This document shows, piece by piece, positions 38,558 to 51,420 of a stretch of DNA of 64,000 nt (position 1 is the stretch's first letter; each line of letters starts with the position of its first letter). Origin of the DNA: Anoplolepis gracilipes (Eukaryota; Arthropoda; Insecta; Hymenoptera; Formicidae); NCBI RefSeq assembly GCF_047496725.1, contig NC_132976.1:6742001-6806000 (forward strand), given 5' to 3'. The notes beneath the pieces were generated by a model. That model was not told the DNA's origin. It did not search any database and saw only the letters and a list, made by a program, of their open reading frames with translations. Made by a program: the position numbers and the translations under genes.

Positions 38558-40959
38558 GTAGAGTACAATTCAAACTTTTAAAACAGATATTTAATTCCTT
38601 ATCGTACAAATTATCTTTTAAAATGTCAAAATAAAATTAAATTGAAAAACAATATCCAACATACAAAAATCCATCAGAGCAAGCCACTGTATTACAATCA
38701 GTTATTTTCTAATTTAATATATTTAAAAAAAATGTGATATTTTCAATAATATAATGTTAAAATTTGAAGAATAAATAAGGAGTAGAAAAAGTCGCTATAG
38801 ATTGATAGAATAATTTAGAATAGGTTAGAAAGTGCTAAGATATATCAAATTAAGTATTACGAAAAATGATTGGAATTAATTAAAAATATTAAATATCGTA
38901 TAATTTTGATCGCGAGTTAAAAGCTAGTTTTACGACTGCGGGTTCGTTTTTAAATGTTCGGGAAATTGACGAAATCGTAAAATCAGTTCGTCGATCGTAA
39001 AAGTCGAAATCCAAGCAGCACTCACTAAATTGCGATGAGAGGGAGAAAGAAAAATCGAGAATCGAGGGTGGGAAATGAAGAGAAGAGAAAAAGACTGAGA
39101 AGTCGCCGACGATACCGACTGTCGTGGAGTCTAATGGATCTTTAGAAGTAAAAAAAATCTCTTGGAGGAAAAAAAAGGCAGAGAAAAATCGGCCACTTAC
39201 GAACGGCGAAGCATACGAAGCAGCATTTCGCCCGTCATTTACAGCCTCTCAAAAATTTCCGAGTTTCCAGTAAATTATTTCCCCGTTACTATGTGATGCG
39301 TTCGTTTCGTGTGCCATGATCTGTAAAGCGTGAATGTTTGTTAATAGCCCTCACTTGCAGAGAGATGTATGGTGAACACCAGTATGAATAATTCGATAAT
39401 ACACGCGCGTAATGTCGGAATAATACGGCGAGTATCGGAAAGCAATCGATCATTTGTCACGATGCTATGGTAAACTTTTCGAGCATAAGTGATACTTGGA
39501 GCCATAGAGATATCCGTTCATTTTTTATTTAGTTCCACCAAGTTGTATCACGTAAATATAGTTCTCTTCGTGTAACGTAGATATAGATATTTTTTACTTT
39601 TGCAAGATATATGAGAATTTGCAGTTTCAGAGAAGTAAATCGTATATCGAAATATTCAATTAAATCAACATGCTACGAAAATATTTCGGGCAAAACATTC
39701 ATATTGTCTAGAAAATGATCTTTGTGTATACACAAATTTTTATAAAACTATCATACGTTTATGAGTAATAGAGAGTTCTAACAAACTGACATGGTAGATG
39801 CTTCGATCCCTTTTACGAGATTTCCTCGATTACGAGCACTGGATCGATTATTTTTATTCTCCTGCGAAATCGTAAAACTATTTTTTTATGGGTTTTTTCT
39901 GCTCCATATAAGAGGCTATATAAAAAAAAAGTATCCCTCAAAGTTAGCTAGTACCCGATGCTTGCAGAAAGAGAGATTCTCGTTATTATTATTCTTCGTG
40001 CATGCACACACTTTTCGCTATTTCTCGCGAACTATTTCTTAGCTTATTTTACACAAACTACAAATATTTTCATACAGTTAGTTAGGACAATGTTAAATTA
40101 GTTTGATAATTTAATAATAACAATTAATAATTAATGTTTTAGTAATAATTTATAATAAAAGTTTTTATTATTGTGTATAAAAATTAGCTTGTAATACGTA
40201 TAAGTAATATACATATAATAAAATTGAAAATCAAATTTATTATATCATTATATTAATACAAACGTTGTTGCACTGTGGAAACATGTCATATTGATTGTGT
40301 TTAATTATATATACTACTCAACAATCGATCGGTCTTTGTGATACTTTTTTAAAGAAGATTGACTGCAAAGTTTGTAATATTCACCAGCAACGAATATAGG
40401 CATCATCATCTCAAAAAGGAAGTTTCATATCCGATGTGTTCATATTTCGACTCGACATGTTTCACAAGATAGCCTCTTCTACGAGGATGGAAACTCAATG
40501 TTCATAAGGAAGACTAGTTTGCTCACAGCATAGCTTTAGTACAATCGATCGACCGGTAGATTTGATGATATTTATCTGTCATTACTGCAAATGGAAGCGT
40601 CACTGCAAATCGCGCAGGTTCGTGATTTTGCGCGATATTTTATAATCAGAATCGCGTCAAAATATAATAGAATCGCGCCTATGATGCAAAGATTATAGTT
40701 TTACTGTAGTTCGTATAAATAGATATGTTTTTCATAACAACTGTCTGATATAAAAAAAAAAAATCAACGTGTTAGCGTTTTCTGCAAATAATTATTATCA
40801 TTGAGTAATGTTTCATAAATATAAACGTATTATACTTTAACGGAAACTTTATTTGCGCTTTGATTATAAAACTATTTAATATTTGAAAGAGACAGAGGAG
40901 GAGGGAGGAAGAGAGATGCGACAAATATTGATCTTTCAATAGATTCGTTGGGAAATAGA
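38558..40959. other. AT-rich intron with a purine-rich block
   Basis: At 39030-39190 the + strand is unusually purine-rich (GAGAGGGAGAAAGAAAAATC-like). 39000-39500 is moderately GC-richer. An 83-codon + strand frame at 39791-40042 has no support. Confidence 0.45.
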
Positions 40960-41620
40960 TGAGCTTTAAATCCGTCAGAATATATATCTAAAGGAAAATG
41001 TGGTTAACACCTACGACACCCTGTACACCGCATAATATCTTCGGCAGCACCGCGATCGATAACCACACGTCCACATTAGCGCGATGTCTCCCGCCATTCC
41101 ATCGAAAGCATTTAACGATATCCCGAAGAACGCAAAAAAGCGGAGTATACGGTGACGGGAGAGCCGAGCGAATGAAAAAGAGGCGAGTATTTTGCATTTA
41201 ACTGTTTCGCGAGGTAGCCGAGTTTGATCGACGACGGGAATGAAGCCAGAACGTGACGAGGACTGCTACGACGCTCTCTAATCGTCCACAAGCCGCTTAA
41301 ACCTCCCCCGCTCTCTCTTCTCCCACCTCCTCCCGTTTTGGTACCGACCCCAATGACGGTTCCCACATCCGTTACTCCATCAGCCTTTAACAGCAACCAG
41401 TAGGTAGTTACTGTTACTCCTAAAATGCTGCTACCATCATTGCCGGATCTTTCTTGTTAACCGAAATCCTTGGAACCACTCTGTAGGTGATTCGCAAGAT
41501 AAGTAAGACTAGGCTATCGCAGACAGAGCTTTCCAAGACACTCCGCAAATTACGCTCTTCCTGAATTCGGTGGGAGGATTACGAAACCATAGACATGTTC
41601 TCGGCGTAAATCGCAGACTT
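40960..41620. promoter_or_regulatory. GC island, candidate regulatory block
   Basis: Overlapping frames run on both strands (40998-41201 plus, 41112-41396 minus), the minus one Gly-rich. A pyrimidine-rich stretch on the + strand lies at 41298-41338. No product is recognised. Confidence 0.2.
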
Positions 41621-42225
41621 TTGCTGTGACATTGTATAGATCAGTAGTTTTCAATTATGTGCATGTGATTCTAGTCATTATATATTTTTGAAATTATGAA
41701 AATAAAACTAAATTAGCGCTAAATTTTGCTAACTTATTTGTCTCAATTAATCAGTTTTTTTAGAAGATTTTCTCAAAACATTTGAAATAAACAGTTACGA
41801 GAATTCTCATATATTGTTAATGTCTTAAATGTTTTATTTTTATCTTGCTAAATGAATAAGAAATTTAATTATGATTGAATTATTTTTCGATTTTTACTTT
41901 CGAAAAATTTTGCTCTAATAAAGGAAAGTTGGAAATTCCTTTTAAACTCATTTCAGAGTTTCATGGTTCTTTTGCATTTCATTGAGAAGATTGTTATTAA
42001 TCTGAAATGAAAATTCTGTACTTTTTTTATGACTTTGAAAATTTCTCTGGATTATTTGAAAGAACTTTCCGTTCAGGCTTATTTGATGATGAAGTAAAAT
42101 GTCTATTTTAAAGATTTAATTTAAAATAGAAAAAAATATGTAGAATGGAAATATATATGCATATATTATCAGCTTGAAATTTTACGTTTCAAATCCGCGA
42201 AAATTCTGGACAGTTTGTAAGAAAA
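41621..42225. other. AT-rich intronic stretch
   Basis: AT-rich. CAGTAGTTTTCAA at 41643 resembles a hAT terminus, but no matching opposite end was found. Confidence 0.4.
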
Positions 42226-42238
42226 AGAGAGAGAGAAA

Positions 42239-42303
<65 letters not shown>
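42226..42303. repeat. (GA)n microsatellite
   Basis: A near-perfect GA repeat of about 78 bases with one interruption (AAAGAGGG) near 42236-42243. Confidence 0.95.
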
Positions 42304-42305
<2 letters not shown>

Positions 42306-43200
42306 GCTTTACAATTTTATTTCTTTTTATAATAAAAAGTATAATGCAAAAAGATAATTCTGCAATACATCTCTTTCGTTTCTCATTTCTTGTTTTTCTT
42401 ATCTTTCTTAATTATCAAAGTATAATATAAATAGTTTGTATGCGAATCGAACCTTTTATACTACAAGTTGTACAAGTTAGTTAATCGAAGTTATTTATTA
42501 ATACTTTTACCGCAACGATACTTCGAAACCTATTTTCAAACTTCTTACATTTAGATTCACCTGGCTCGCTTAATTTACATGAAAACGTAGAGTTAGGGAG
42601 TTTTTGTTTTGGCATCGTTATCGACACCGCTTGTACTTAATCCCAAAATAGTAAATGCGATAGCGAATGAAGAATCTTTAAATGGCATCCACTTGAAACG
42701 GATCTTTTTCCAGATGGAATAAAATTAAAGGCAATTTTTTTCCCTACGAAAGTAATGGCGGCCTGAAAGTGTCAATAGGAAACGGTACGTCACGCATTCA
42801 CTATCACGATCGAGCATTTATTTTAATTCCGCGATTGTGACCCGGATATCAGGAATTCCGTTTCATCGTCACGATCCAAACGAAGCGAGTAAATTACTCT
42901 TGGTTCATCGAAGATGCGCGGGGGTTAAGTCTCCGGACGTGGAACTGCTTTACAAATCCGCTTCGTTACTTACCACAACCTCTGTCGCATGCATTATTCA
43001 TTATCCGCCGTTTTCTCTCGCCCTGTTTATTTTATTTCGATCAGTCCCGATCGTGCTCGATGGCGTGCTTTCTAATCCGATAGAATGTGCGACACATTTC
43101 ACCCTCTTCGATCTCGCCGAGAACTGGACACGCGTTGTTGATTCAGTAATGAGATGGAAGTCAACCTACTTCTGACTACCGTATACAATTGCGAGCACTC
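42304..43200. promoter_or_regulatory. GC island at the right end of an AT-rich stretch
   Basis: From about 42770 to 43180 the sequence is GC-richer. It carries a 112-codon + strand frame (42837-43175) that begins at a non-ATG codon and has no splice or homology support. Confidence 0.2.
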
Positions 43201-45072
43201 GAAATTTTTCTTACAAGAAAGTACGTACATACTATTTAAGAGGATTCCTTGCTGAGAAGTTGACATTTCTATGACGCAGTCGTTTGATTTCATCGAGACT
43301 TTTTTGTTGATTATCTATCGAATATAATATCAAATATTTTGCAAACTAATATTGAATTGATACTCTTCTTTTGATTAAAACACATTTATAAAAATTTTTT
43401 ATTAAGATACAATTTGTAAAATTTCTGTTGATTTTTTTAAATAATCAAGAATATCACATTATGTCATGCTTACAATTAGAAAAGAAAAAAACACATAAAA
43501 ATAAAAATCTTTCTCATATATCTCATTCATAGTATTTTTTTAAGAGAACATAAAATACTTTTTTTTTAAACTCGCAAATCTCAATGCACATAAGCGGTTT
43601 TACCTCGTCATATTGCATATATAAAGAAGCAGAGATTTTCTACTTCCTGATATACTTGTTTTATTTCTGTCTAAAACAATTTCATGGTTACGTTTGAAAA
43701 CGGAATCGTATCCCTAGAGTAAATACCAGTGATTTCCATTTTTCTCGAAGAACATTTTATCTTTTGTTTACTCCACAATGCATGAATCTTTGCACTTAAA
43801 TTTGCATTTCATTAAACTGAATCAAAGAAAACATTTAGAAAACTTCGCGTATTATTAGATTCATTGCAAAAATTAAATACTCATATTAAAATATTTTTTT
43901 TAACTAGCAACAGATTTCGGTAGTAAACAACTGTATTCCGTTTCTATGAAACTTCTATCAAAACTGTAACTATATTATTTATATTATAAACATTAATGAA
44001 ACAATATAATCTTATATGTCATAAATGAAACAATATAATTTTATCAACTAAGAACTTTAAAAACATTTGAAACTAAAGTATATGTATAATTAATTAATTT
44101 ATTACAACATAATTTAATTAATTATACATATACTTTAGTTTCAAATGTTTTTAAAGTTCTTAGTTGATAAAACTATATTGTTGTATATACTATATTTTTG
44201 TATATACTATACTTTGTACATGTAACGCTAGAACACTGTTAGTATTTTTTATAACAATAATCAAAAACAATGACAAATGTGTATAAAATGTGTATAAAAT
44301 ATAAATAAAATTAACCATTCAGACAGTTTTGAGGAACTTTAGAATGCATTTATCGGAACTGCTTAAAATTCTCTTAATATTCATTGAAGCTTTACAAAAC
44401 TTTCTTAAAAGTTTCTGTCGAGGTATTTCTACATATATATCCGCTACGATGGATGGAAAGAAATAAAATATGTAATGTTTATGTAATAAATGTCAGAATG
44501 CACTTATTTCCGTTCATATTTCTTTTGTAACAAAAAAATTTTATTAATTGTGAACATCATATCAGTTTATACTACATTTATACACATACATTTATACACG
44601 CGAAGTTGATATTACAAAACTTCCATTAAAATACTACATTATAGTAACAACAAATTAATAACATAACATTATCACATAAAATTATATTTTTCAGAACTTT
44701 TATATATCTAAACAATTCTTTATTTATTAATATTGTATCTGTAAATTCATAATTTTCTAGTTATAAATATAAATATGTACAAATAATTTGGTTCCCAACG
44801 AAATAGCTTATGTCAAATATAACTGTTTTTGTGGGGATGTAATGAATTAATTGCAAAATTATTAAATTATGAATTAGTTCCAACTATATAGAGCTTCTAA
44901 TGTAATTTTGACCATGAATTATATGCAATTATATTAATCGGATATTTAAACTGCTTTGCATAAATTTATTGCCTCACATAACCATATTAGATTCAATTTG
45001 CGCCTGTGCTGCAACACAAAGGAAATATTTCGCAGAGGTGTCAAAGTTTACGCGGGCCAAAACTAATGATAG

Positions 45073-45127
<55 letters not shown>

Positions 45128-45780
45128 ATATAAATATAGAGAAAAATTGATCGCACATATTATGACAAGTATTTTAATTTCTAGAACGATTAAATCTCAA
45201 CAGTTTAAATAACGATATCAAACAACATTAATATTTAATAAAAAAAACACTAACATTTGCATCAATTTACACAATACATGATTATTACATCTTCGAAAAT
45301 AAGACTTTATTATTCAGAAGGTAGAAAATTATTCTTCTTTCATCATTTTGACGATATAATTTGTTCATATGTCTCGCCCTTTGTAAACTCTTCCGCATCC
45401 ATATACATTAAATAAATTATAAAAACAAGTTATTATATATTTTATAATAACAATATTATAAATTATTATTCCGACATTAAAAAGATGAAAAAACAATAAA
45501 TTACTCCTATGCTATAATTCCAGCATAATCATTTAAACGTGATATTATAAATGAATTCAGCTAACATTGTGTCATCGGACAATTTTGAGTGAAACTTGGA
45601 AATATCTTAATAATGTTGCCACGAACAAAAATGCCTTTTCAAACAAGTGCAAATCAAGATGAGCGAAAATAGCGGGGGTTTGACTCGAAGTGCATCGAGA
45701 TGTTCGTTGCTCAGAACATCAAAAGTGAAAAGGTAGAAGAGAATTGTCAAACGTTCTTCAAAGACGAATTATCCAGGTGT
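43201..45780. other. AT-rich intron with inverted repeat and AT microsatellite
   Basis: Besides the hairpin at 44029-44182, an uninterrupted AT repeat runs at about 45077-45123, and short tandems lie at 44184-44212 (GTATATACTATA units). Nothing coding is supported. Confidence 0.55.
44029..44182. repeat. Near-perfect 69-bp-arm inverted repeat (long hairpin)
   Basis: The left arm (44029-44097) and right arm (44114-44182) are reverse complements over 69 bases with a single mismatch, separated by 16 bases. The left flank duplicates the arm's first part as a direct repeat (AATGAAACAATATAAT at 43995 and 44025). A transcript would fold into an almost perfect 69-bp duplex. It could be a young foldback/MITE, a snapback duplication or a hairpin RNA source. 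Confidence 0.9.
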
Positions 45781-45797
45781 GATAGTGGGGTGATGAG

Positions 45798-45986
45798 GGG
45801 ACTTTGGGATACGTAATTACGGTGGATTATCGGTGGGGTGCACCCAGGGGGGGCACCTGGCCCGGGGGGCGTGCCACCCTACAGGGTTACCGCTCTCGGG
45901 GGATACGTGCCCAAAAAACAATCGACGATGCACGATATATCTACATATCTTATACTCTACTGGCGGAGTTGCATCTCTTCGAACAG
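45798..45986 (+). other. GC-rich anomaly ending in a phase-0 splice donor
   Basis: The core, 45821-45912, is extremely GC-rich for this window, with five runs of three or more G (45835, 45847, 45864, 45884, 45898). A + strand frame is open through it and ends LLAELHLFEQ at a good donor, GAACAG|GTAAAG, at 45987, leaving in phase 0 as the 52671 exon requires. There is no in-frame ATG and no convincing acceptor upstream, so it would be a 5' exon with translation starting later, a non-coding exon, or a GC-rich insertion. The protein frame is not recognised. Confidence 0.25.
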
Positions 45987-46029
45987 GTAAAGATTTGTAC
46001 AATATTCTCAGTGTTTGCTCAGCGTTAAC

Positions 46030-46560
46030 GAATCGATTGTTACGTGATATGAAATATGAAGGAGAAATGAAATATAGACAATATATATACTACAGATATA
46101 CATACAGTTATAAAAATAAATATAAAAATGTATAAAATAAACGTGGAAATGTATTTAAATAAAATCTTGTATTTTAATACGTAATTACTAGTACAGTCTT
46201 TTTAATCATATTAAACTTTTTATAGATAAAAAGGTATAGAAATTTGTAAAAATTAGTATAGTATATATAATAACAATACAATATGAATATTATATATATT
46301 AATATTAATATATTTTATATTATATATAATATTATATATTATAATATAAATATTATACGTTTTTTACATATTACAAATGGAAAAAGAGAAAAATCATGAA
46401 CGATTTACATTTATAATACTAACAATAAATATATATAAATATAAATTTATACAAGAGAAAATAAATTATGTTTTATAATTGATTTTACTAATAAGTTCAA
46501 ATTTTAATTAAAAGAATATTTTTTATTTTAACCAATTCAATTGCGATTTAACTTAACTTG
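46030..46560. other. Very AT-rich stretch with dense self-complementarity
   Basis: 46270-46362 is almost pure A/T with many overlapping short palindromes (ATATTATATATT, TATAATATA). No coding signal. Confidence 0.7.
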
Positions 46561-47119
46561 CAGGTGTGGATAGTCGAAATCAGTCGTTACAGAGATTAAT
46601 ACAAGAACAGATAGAAACCTGTCTTTTCTTTAGCTTTTCCATTTTACTAAAAAGATAAAAGACCGGCTCTCATTACCGGGACTTTTGTCTAGTCATACCC
46701 TTAATACGAATAAATCGTCGCTCTTTTCTCCGCTAAATGAACGACACGGCCATTCGTACAGTGAGCCAGTGTTACTCGCGAAATCTCGTCATTCTGAGGC
46801 TAATTGGCAATTCCTCATTAGAAGTCCCCGTTAGTGGCGCGCACGCGTCACCGGCACCTTCCGCGTAAGTACCAGACATTGATTAAGGCCCCCGCCGCCG
46901 TCGCTGCCGCCAATTCCCCATTAAATACGTCACACGGAATTCTGAGCGGCGCGGTAGCCGAAACCTCTTGAATTATGCTCGTCCTTCCGATTCCTGGGCG
47001 GTATGTACCCTTCGCTCCCCACTCGTGACCGAGGCTTTCACGGTCGATACGATCCAATAACTGTTTGAGCAGAGAAGAATTGCGAATTAGTTCGTAGTTT
47101 AGTTTGACAGATTCTCGGA
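46561..47119. promoter_or_regulatory. GC island, candidate regulatory block
   Basis: GC-rich with a CCGCCGCCGTCGCTGCCGCC run (46892-46911). A 69-codon minus-strand frame (46848-47057) lies inside it without other support. Confidence 0.22.
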
Positions 47120-47504
47120 ACTACTTAATAACTCGCGATCGATGAAATGTCAGGATAATATTTTAATCAAAGACCCAATGCGGATATCTTTATTTTATAT
47201 AATTTCAATGGAAATGTAAAATTGATGCAAATACATTTTATATTGTGCAGTCATTTATTAATTTATTAATGAACAAGAATCAAAAAAAGAATCGTCTTGA
47301 TGAAATGTCAGCATAATATTTTAATCAAAGACACAATGCGGATACCTTTATTTTTTTGTTATTTCAATGGAAATGTAAAATTGATGCACATTTATATTTT
47401 ATATTGTGCAGTTATTTATTAATGAACAAAAATTAAAAAAAGAATCGTCTTTTTAAAAGATTCTTGCGATCGATGAAATCATCGATTGCGAGTTATTAAG
47501 TAGT
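47120..47504. mobile_element. TIR element (385 bp) built of internal tandem repeats
   Basis: The termini form a 26-bp inverted repeat (47120-47145 and 47479-47504; ACTACTTAATAACTCGC then G or A then ATCGATGA) with one mismatch. The interior consists of two diverged tandem copies of a unit of about 158-173 bp starting GATGAAATGTCAG (47141 and 47299), plus a truncated third start at 47472. No coding capacity. No clear target-site duplication; TA and TTAA occur within the terminal repeat, so Tc1/mariner or piggyBac affinities cannot be decided. Confidence 0.75.
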
Positions 47505-49833
47505 ATTAAGTATATATATATATATTATAGACCTATTATATCAAACATAATGTAGCATATATCACGAAAAAGTTAGATATTTTAACTCCCGAGGGAAAAA
47601 AATTATATGTTTTTATAACTCAATATAATTTCAGTAATAGAAATTTTAAACCGATATTATTATCGGGATCGTCTGCTTAATCTGTGCTTTTTAGATTTTA
47701 CCACTAGAAAAGAAAATCTTTCGAAAAAATCGATATCGCGCTTTGGGCTTGAGTTATTTTCCGATATAGATATCGAAAAATGACTAATTACCAGATGAAT
47801 AATTCTGTCACGATAAAAATCTAATTATACTGCACGTTTTATAAAACTAATGTCACTATTTTTCCCTGTAAATTATTCACATCACTCACTTATAACTCGC
47901 ACACAATCATAATAAATATAAAAAATACTTAATATTATCTTCAAAGCATGCTTTAAGACTATTTTGTGTCATAAATTTAATAATTACTAATAACTAGTTT
48001 ATGTAATATCAGATACATATATATTAGATATTGCATGCAACAATATGTAATACACCAACGAACGCAGCACATTAATTGCGATATATTAATTATTACAGTA
48101 ATACTTATAATTAATGTAATGTCGAGCGTTTACGTGAAAATAATAATATGACTTTTCGTGGGATGTTTGAAAACTATCATTTGAATCTTATGTATTTCTT
48201 TTTACATGAAAAATTAGAAATTATTGATTTACAGCAACGTTTGAGTATATATAAAAGCGGAATTAATAACAAAGTTTTATCGTTGAAAATGCGATTGCTC
48301 ATTTGTCTCTTTTGACATAAATATACTTTATTACAGATATCGAATTATTGATGCAAGCATTGTTATACTTTGGCAATTTACTTCTACTCGTATTCATTAT
48401 AACGTTAAATCATTGCATTACCCGTCTTCAATGGAACATGGCATCATATTGCATCTGTTCCTGTGGAGAATTGAATAAGGATTAACCGTTTAGTTTCACG
48501 GTTCCAATTAAATTTAGATATTCCACGACAGCTTCTGTGTGTGTGGGTGTGTGGAATTGATTTAATTATCACATTTACGTGACCGGGAATATTAAGCGTA
48601 AATTTAGATGATTATTAAGTTCTAGTTAGACATTCGCGAATAATATTTGATGCAAAAATAAAGAGAAAGTTAGGTTTAATTCCTGCTTTTCTACCTTCTG
48701 TTTCATTATTATAAAACAGTGACATATCGAGAAAGAAGTACAACTTAAGTATTAAATAAAGTGAATATCTTTCGTTGGATTTTATTCAACGCATAGCTGA
48801 ATTGATAGCAGGAATATTTCATTTGCTAATTAAAAGATAAGCCATATATTATGCTGTCCGTTAGAAAGATTATACTATCGTGGGTTAATTAGTATTCCTC
48901 GTATTACTTCCTCCAAAAGGGCGTTATGTCTGCCTTTTTTTAAAGTGGATATTAATCGATCGCAAAATTAAAATAATTGCTGATCGACGGTTAAATGAAT
49001 GACGTGCAAAGATCGAATAGAGACAGGCGAATTAATTAAATGTCGACAAAGCAAAAAGCGAAATCGTGCTATCGTCGCCTCGTCGATTGCGTGCCATTAA
49101 TGACGTCGGTTGATTTTATTATCAGACATATCGCATTGTAAATCATGAAATGCACAACATCGGTGCGAATCGGCGCTGAAACCGTTTGTAAAAAAGAGCA
49201 ATCCCTAGAAACAGTAATATTTTTGCCTGTTGATAATGCGAAAGATATGCCTGCAGTATTTTAAAGTTTTTTAATTATGCTAATTTTGGTTTTTTTGTAT
49301 TTCATTATAAAGAAAACGAGAATAAATTTTTATTTAATATTAAAAAAAGAATATATATATATATATATTTATTTATTTATTTATTTATATAACTTTTATA
49401 ATTTTTTATGTGTGTACGATTTATACTTGGGAAGAGTTTATAATTTTGTTCTTAAATTTTTATGATATTGATTCAAACTTAATTTATTAAATTTACTTTA
49501 TTTCTATTTATATGCTTTTAAAAGTTAAAAAGATAGTGTTTTTTATTTATTTTAAATATATTTTTTTTAGTCATAAATTTCCAACAAATTCATGAGAAGT
49601 TATTTTTTAATTAAAATTTTATGAAATTTTATAATTCTAACTATTAAAAATTTCAAAAGTTTTGCGAATTAACTTTTCGAGGTAACAAAACATATTAATT
49701 AAATAAAAATTTTATAATTTAACTAATAGGATATATTTTAAGGATATAATTTTAAGAAATTATTATATCAAAAAAGTCTAAATTTTTTTGTTAAAAGCTA
49801 AATAAGCTTGTTTCAAAAAAATCCATAAAGATA
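47505..49833. other. AT-rich intronic stretch
   Basis: Contains a palindromic CGATATAGATATCG at 47763-47776, a GC-richer patch at 48940-49200 and an (AT)n-(TTTA)n microsatellite at 49350-49388. No exon recognised. Confidence 0.5.
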
Positions 49834-49851
49834 ATGTATTTTAGAACACTT

Positions 49852-49984
49852 ATGCATTATTTTATATATACGAACTGTATATATCTTGTATTACTGACTA
49901 CCATACACTGTGACGTCACATCCAGTAAGGCGCATTTGCGTAATTGCACGGTGAACCGCGATAAGAACTTAGGAGCTGCGACAG
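49852..49984 (+). CDS. Candidate signal-peptide exon with splice donor
   Basis: ATG at 49852 opens 44 codons. The first 20 residues are hydrophobic and resemble a secretory signal (YTNCIYLVLLTTIHC), followed by a polar stretch with an N-glycosylation sequon (NCT). The frame runs into a donor, GCGACAG|GTAATG, at 49985 (phase 1). A CRE-type TGACGTCA (49911-49918) falls inside. No second exon was identified and no homologue is recognised. An ATG frame in AT-rich DNA tends to look hydrophobic, so a chance origin is quite possible. Confidence 0.15.
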
Positions 49985-50282
49985 GTAATGTAAAAACGTT
50001 TTGTACTTTGCTTTTTTTCCAAGCCATTTCCTTAGAGCATCCCTGAGCATTTTAATACCTTAGCCCGCCACGATGGCGTCTTAAGAAAGTTCCATTAGCG
50101 CGAAAAATTTAATTGACATCGTAGATGCGTTCTTAAGACATCGCAACGACATCGATATAATGTCGCGAAATTATTGTTAACTGACAAGTACAACGAAACA
50201 GATCTTTCCGCTTGTAAAAATCGGTATTTAAACGCTTTTTTTATTTAATAAAATTGCATTACAGAAATTTATGAATATATTT

Positions 50283-50494
50283 GTAGGATTATTTTATTTA
50301 GAATTATTATTTAACTACTATTATAAATAATTTATTTCTATTATATAATATATAATAGATTTAACATATTAATTAATACTAAATCTATTCGTAGATTTAT
50401 TTTACTTATAATTATTACAACTATTATAAATAGTTTATTCCTATTAAATAACATATAATATGATTTACATTCAACATATCAATTCATACCAAAG
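50283..50494. repeat. Two-copy tandem duplication, 108-bp period
   Basis: Copies start GTAGGATTATTTTA (50283) and GTAGATTTATTTTA (50391) and stay alignable to the ACCAAA end of the second copy. They have diverged by many substitutions and short indels. AT-rich and non-coding. Confidence 0.75.
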
Positions 50495-50879
50495 TAAAAA
50501 AATTTGTGATAATTCTAGCAAAGGTATATATTACATATATACATATATTATAAACATTAGTTAATATTTTTGAATCTTCCCTTTTTACAATCATAGAAAT
50601 ATGAATTATTGTCATAATTTTTAATAGCAAATATTTTATATAACTATATGCACATAAATACATTAAGAGACAATTTATATCCCGTTTGCATATATTTACA
50701 TATTTTTCATTTTTGTATGTATTGTTCGATTAAAAGGTGACGATGTTTAATATATTCAGCATGTGACTAGAATTATGAAAAATATTTTTCGACAGTATAA
50801 TATTAGTTTGCCGTAGCTGTTTATTATGTTCGATATAATAATTCATAATTTGCAAATTTCGAGGACTGAATATGTATAA

Positions 50880-51420
50880 TGTAGAATAAAGCTCCACGTG
50901 CCCGTCGAGGTTTAATCAAAATTAGCTTCCGCGCAAGCTGCCACCAAGAGCTTCAATTAAACGTCACCGATTCAAACGCTCGACGAACGTTCGCTCGTCG
51001 TTGGATAGGTCGCAGTTTGATAGATGTGCCCAATTTTCCGGAGCCGATTCACTGGCGCAGCAGGATCCACGTCGATATATTTACTTCTTTTTTCCCGTCT
51101 TTTCCCTTTTTCTTTTATCCGTTTTTACCTCCTTTCTTTTTTTTCATTACGCGTGTCTCCGCGATGCACACCGGGTGTCACCAGTGTCAATTCGCACGGA
51201 AACTGCAGCTGAAAAATATCTCGCTCTGACCCGTCGATCGTCGACCCAGATGGGAATCGAGTCCTGGGTAGAATCGTTCTCGAGATTGCAGCCTTCAATT
51301 CGTGCGTGTCAAAAATTGAAGAGGGTTGGGAGGAAAGGGAGGTTTGAAAAGAGAGTGTACGACCGTCGTTGACAGGTAGACGGTTTCAGATTAAGACAAC
51401 GCCGTGGCGAACGGAAACGA
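50880..51420. promoter_or_regulatory. GC island with long pyrimidine tract
   Basis: A GC-richer block containing a + strand T/C tract (51082-51148) followed by possible acceptors near 51183 and 51209 and an open frame to 51372. The predicted peptide after the tract has no dystrophin-like or other recognisable pattern, and no good donor follows. It could be an unrecognised exon or a regulatory block. Confidence 0.22.

Noticed and set aside
41643..41660. CAGTAGTTTTCAA resembling a hAT terminus
   Set aside because: No inverted partner or target-site duplication was found within the following kilobase.
51001..51372. 123-codon + frame after a long pyrimidine tract as an upstream dystrophin exon
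   Set aside because: The pyrimidine tract lies inside the frame, the peptide after it lacks rod-repeat features, and no donor in the right phase follows.
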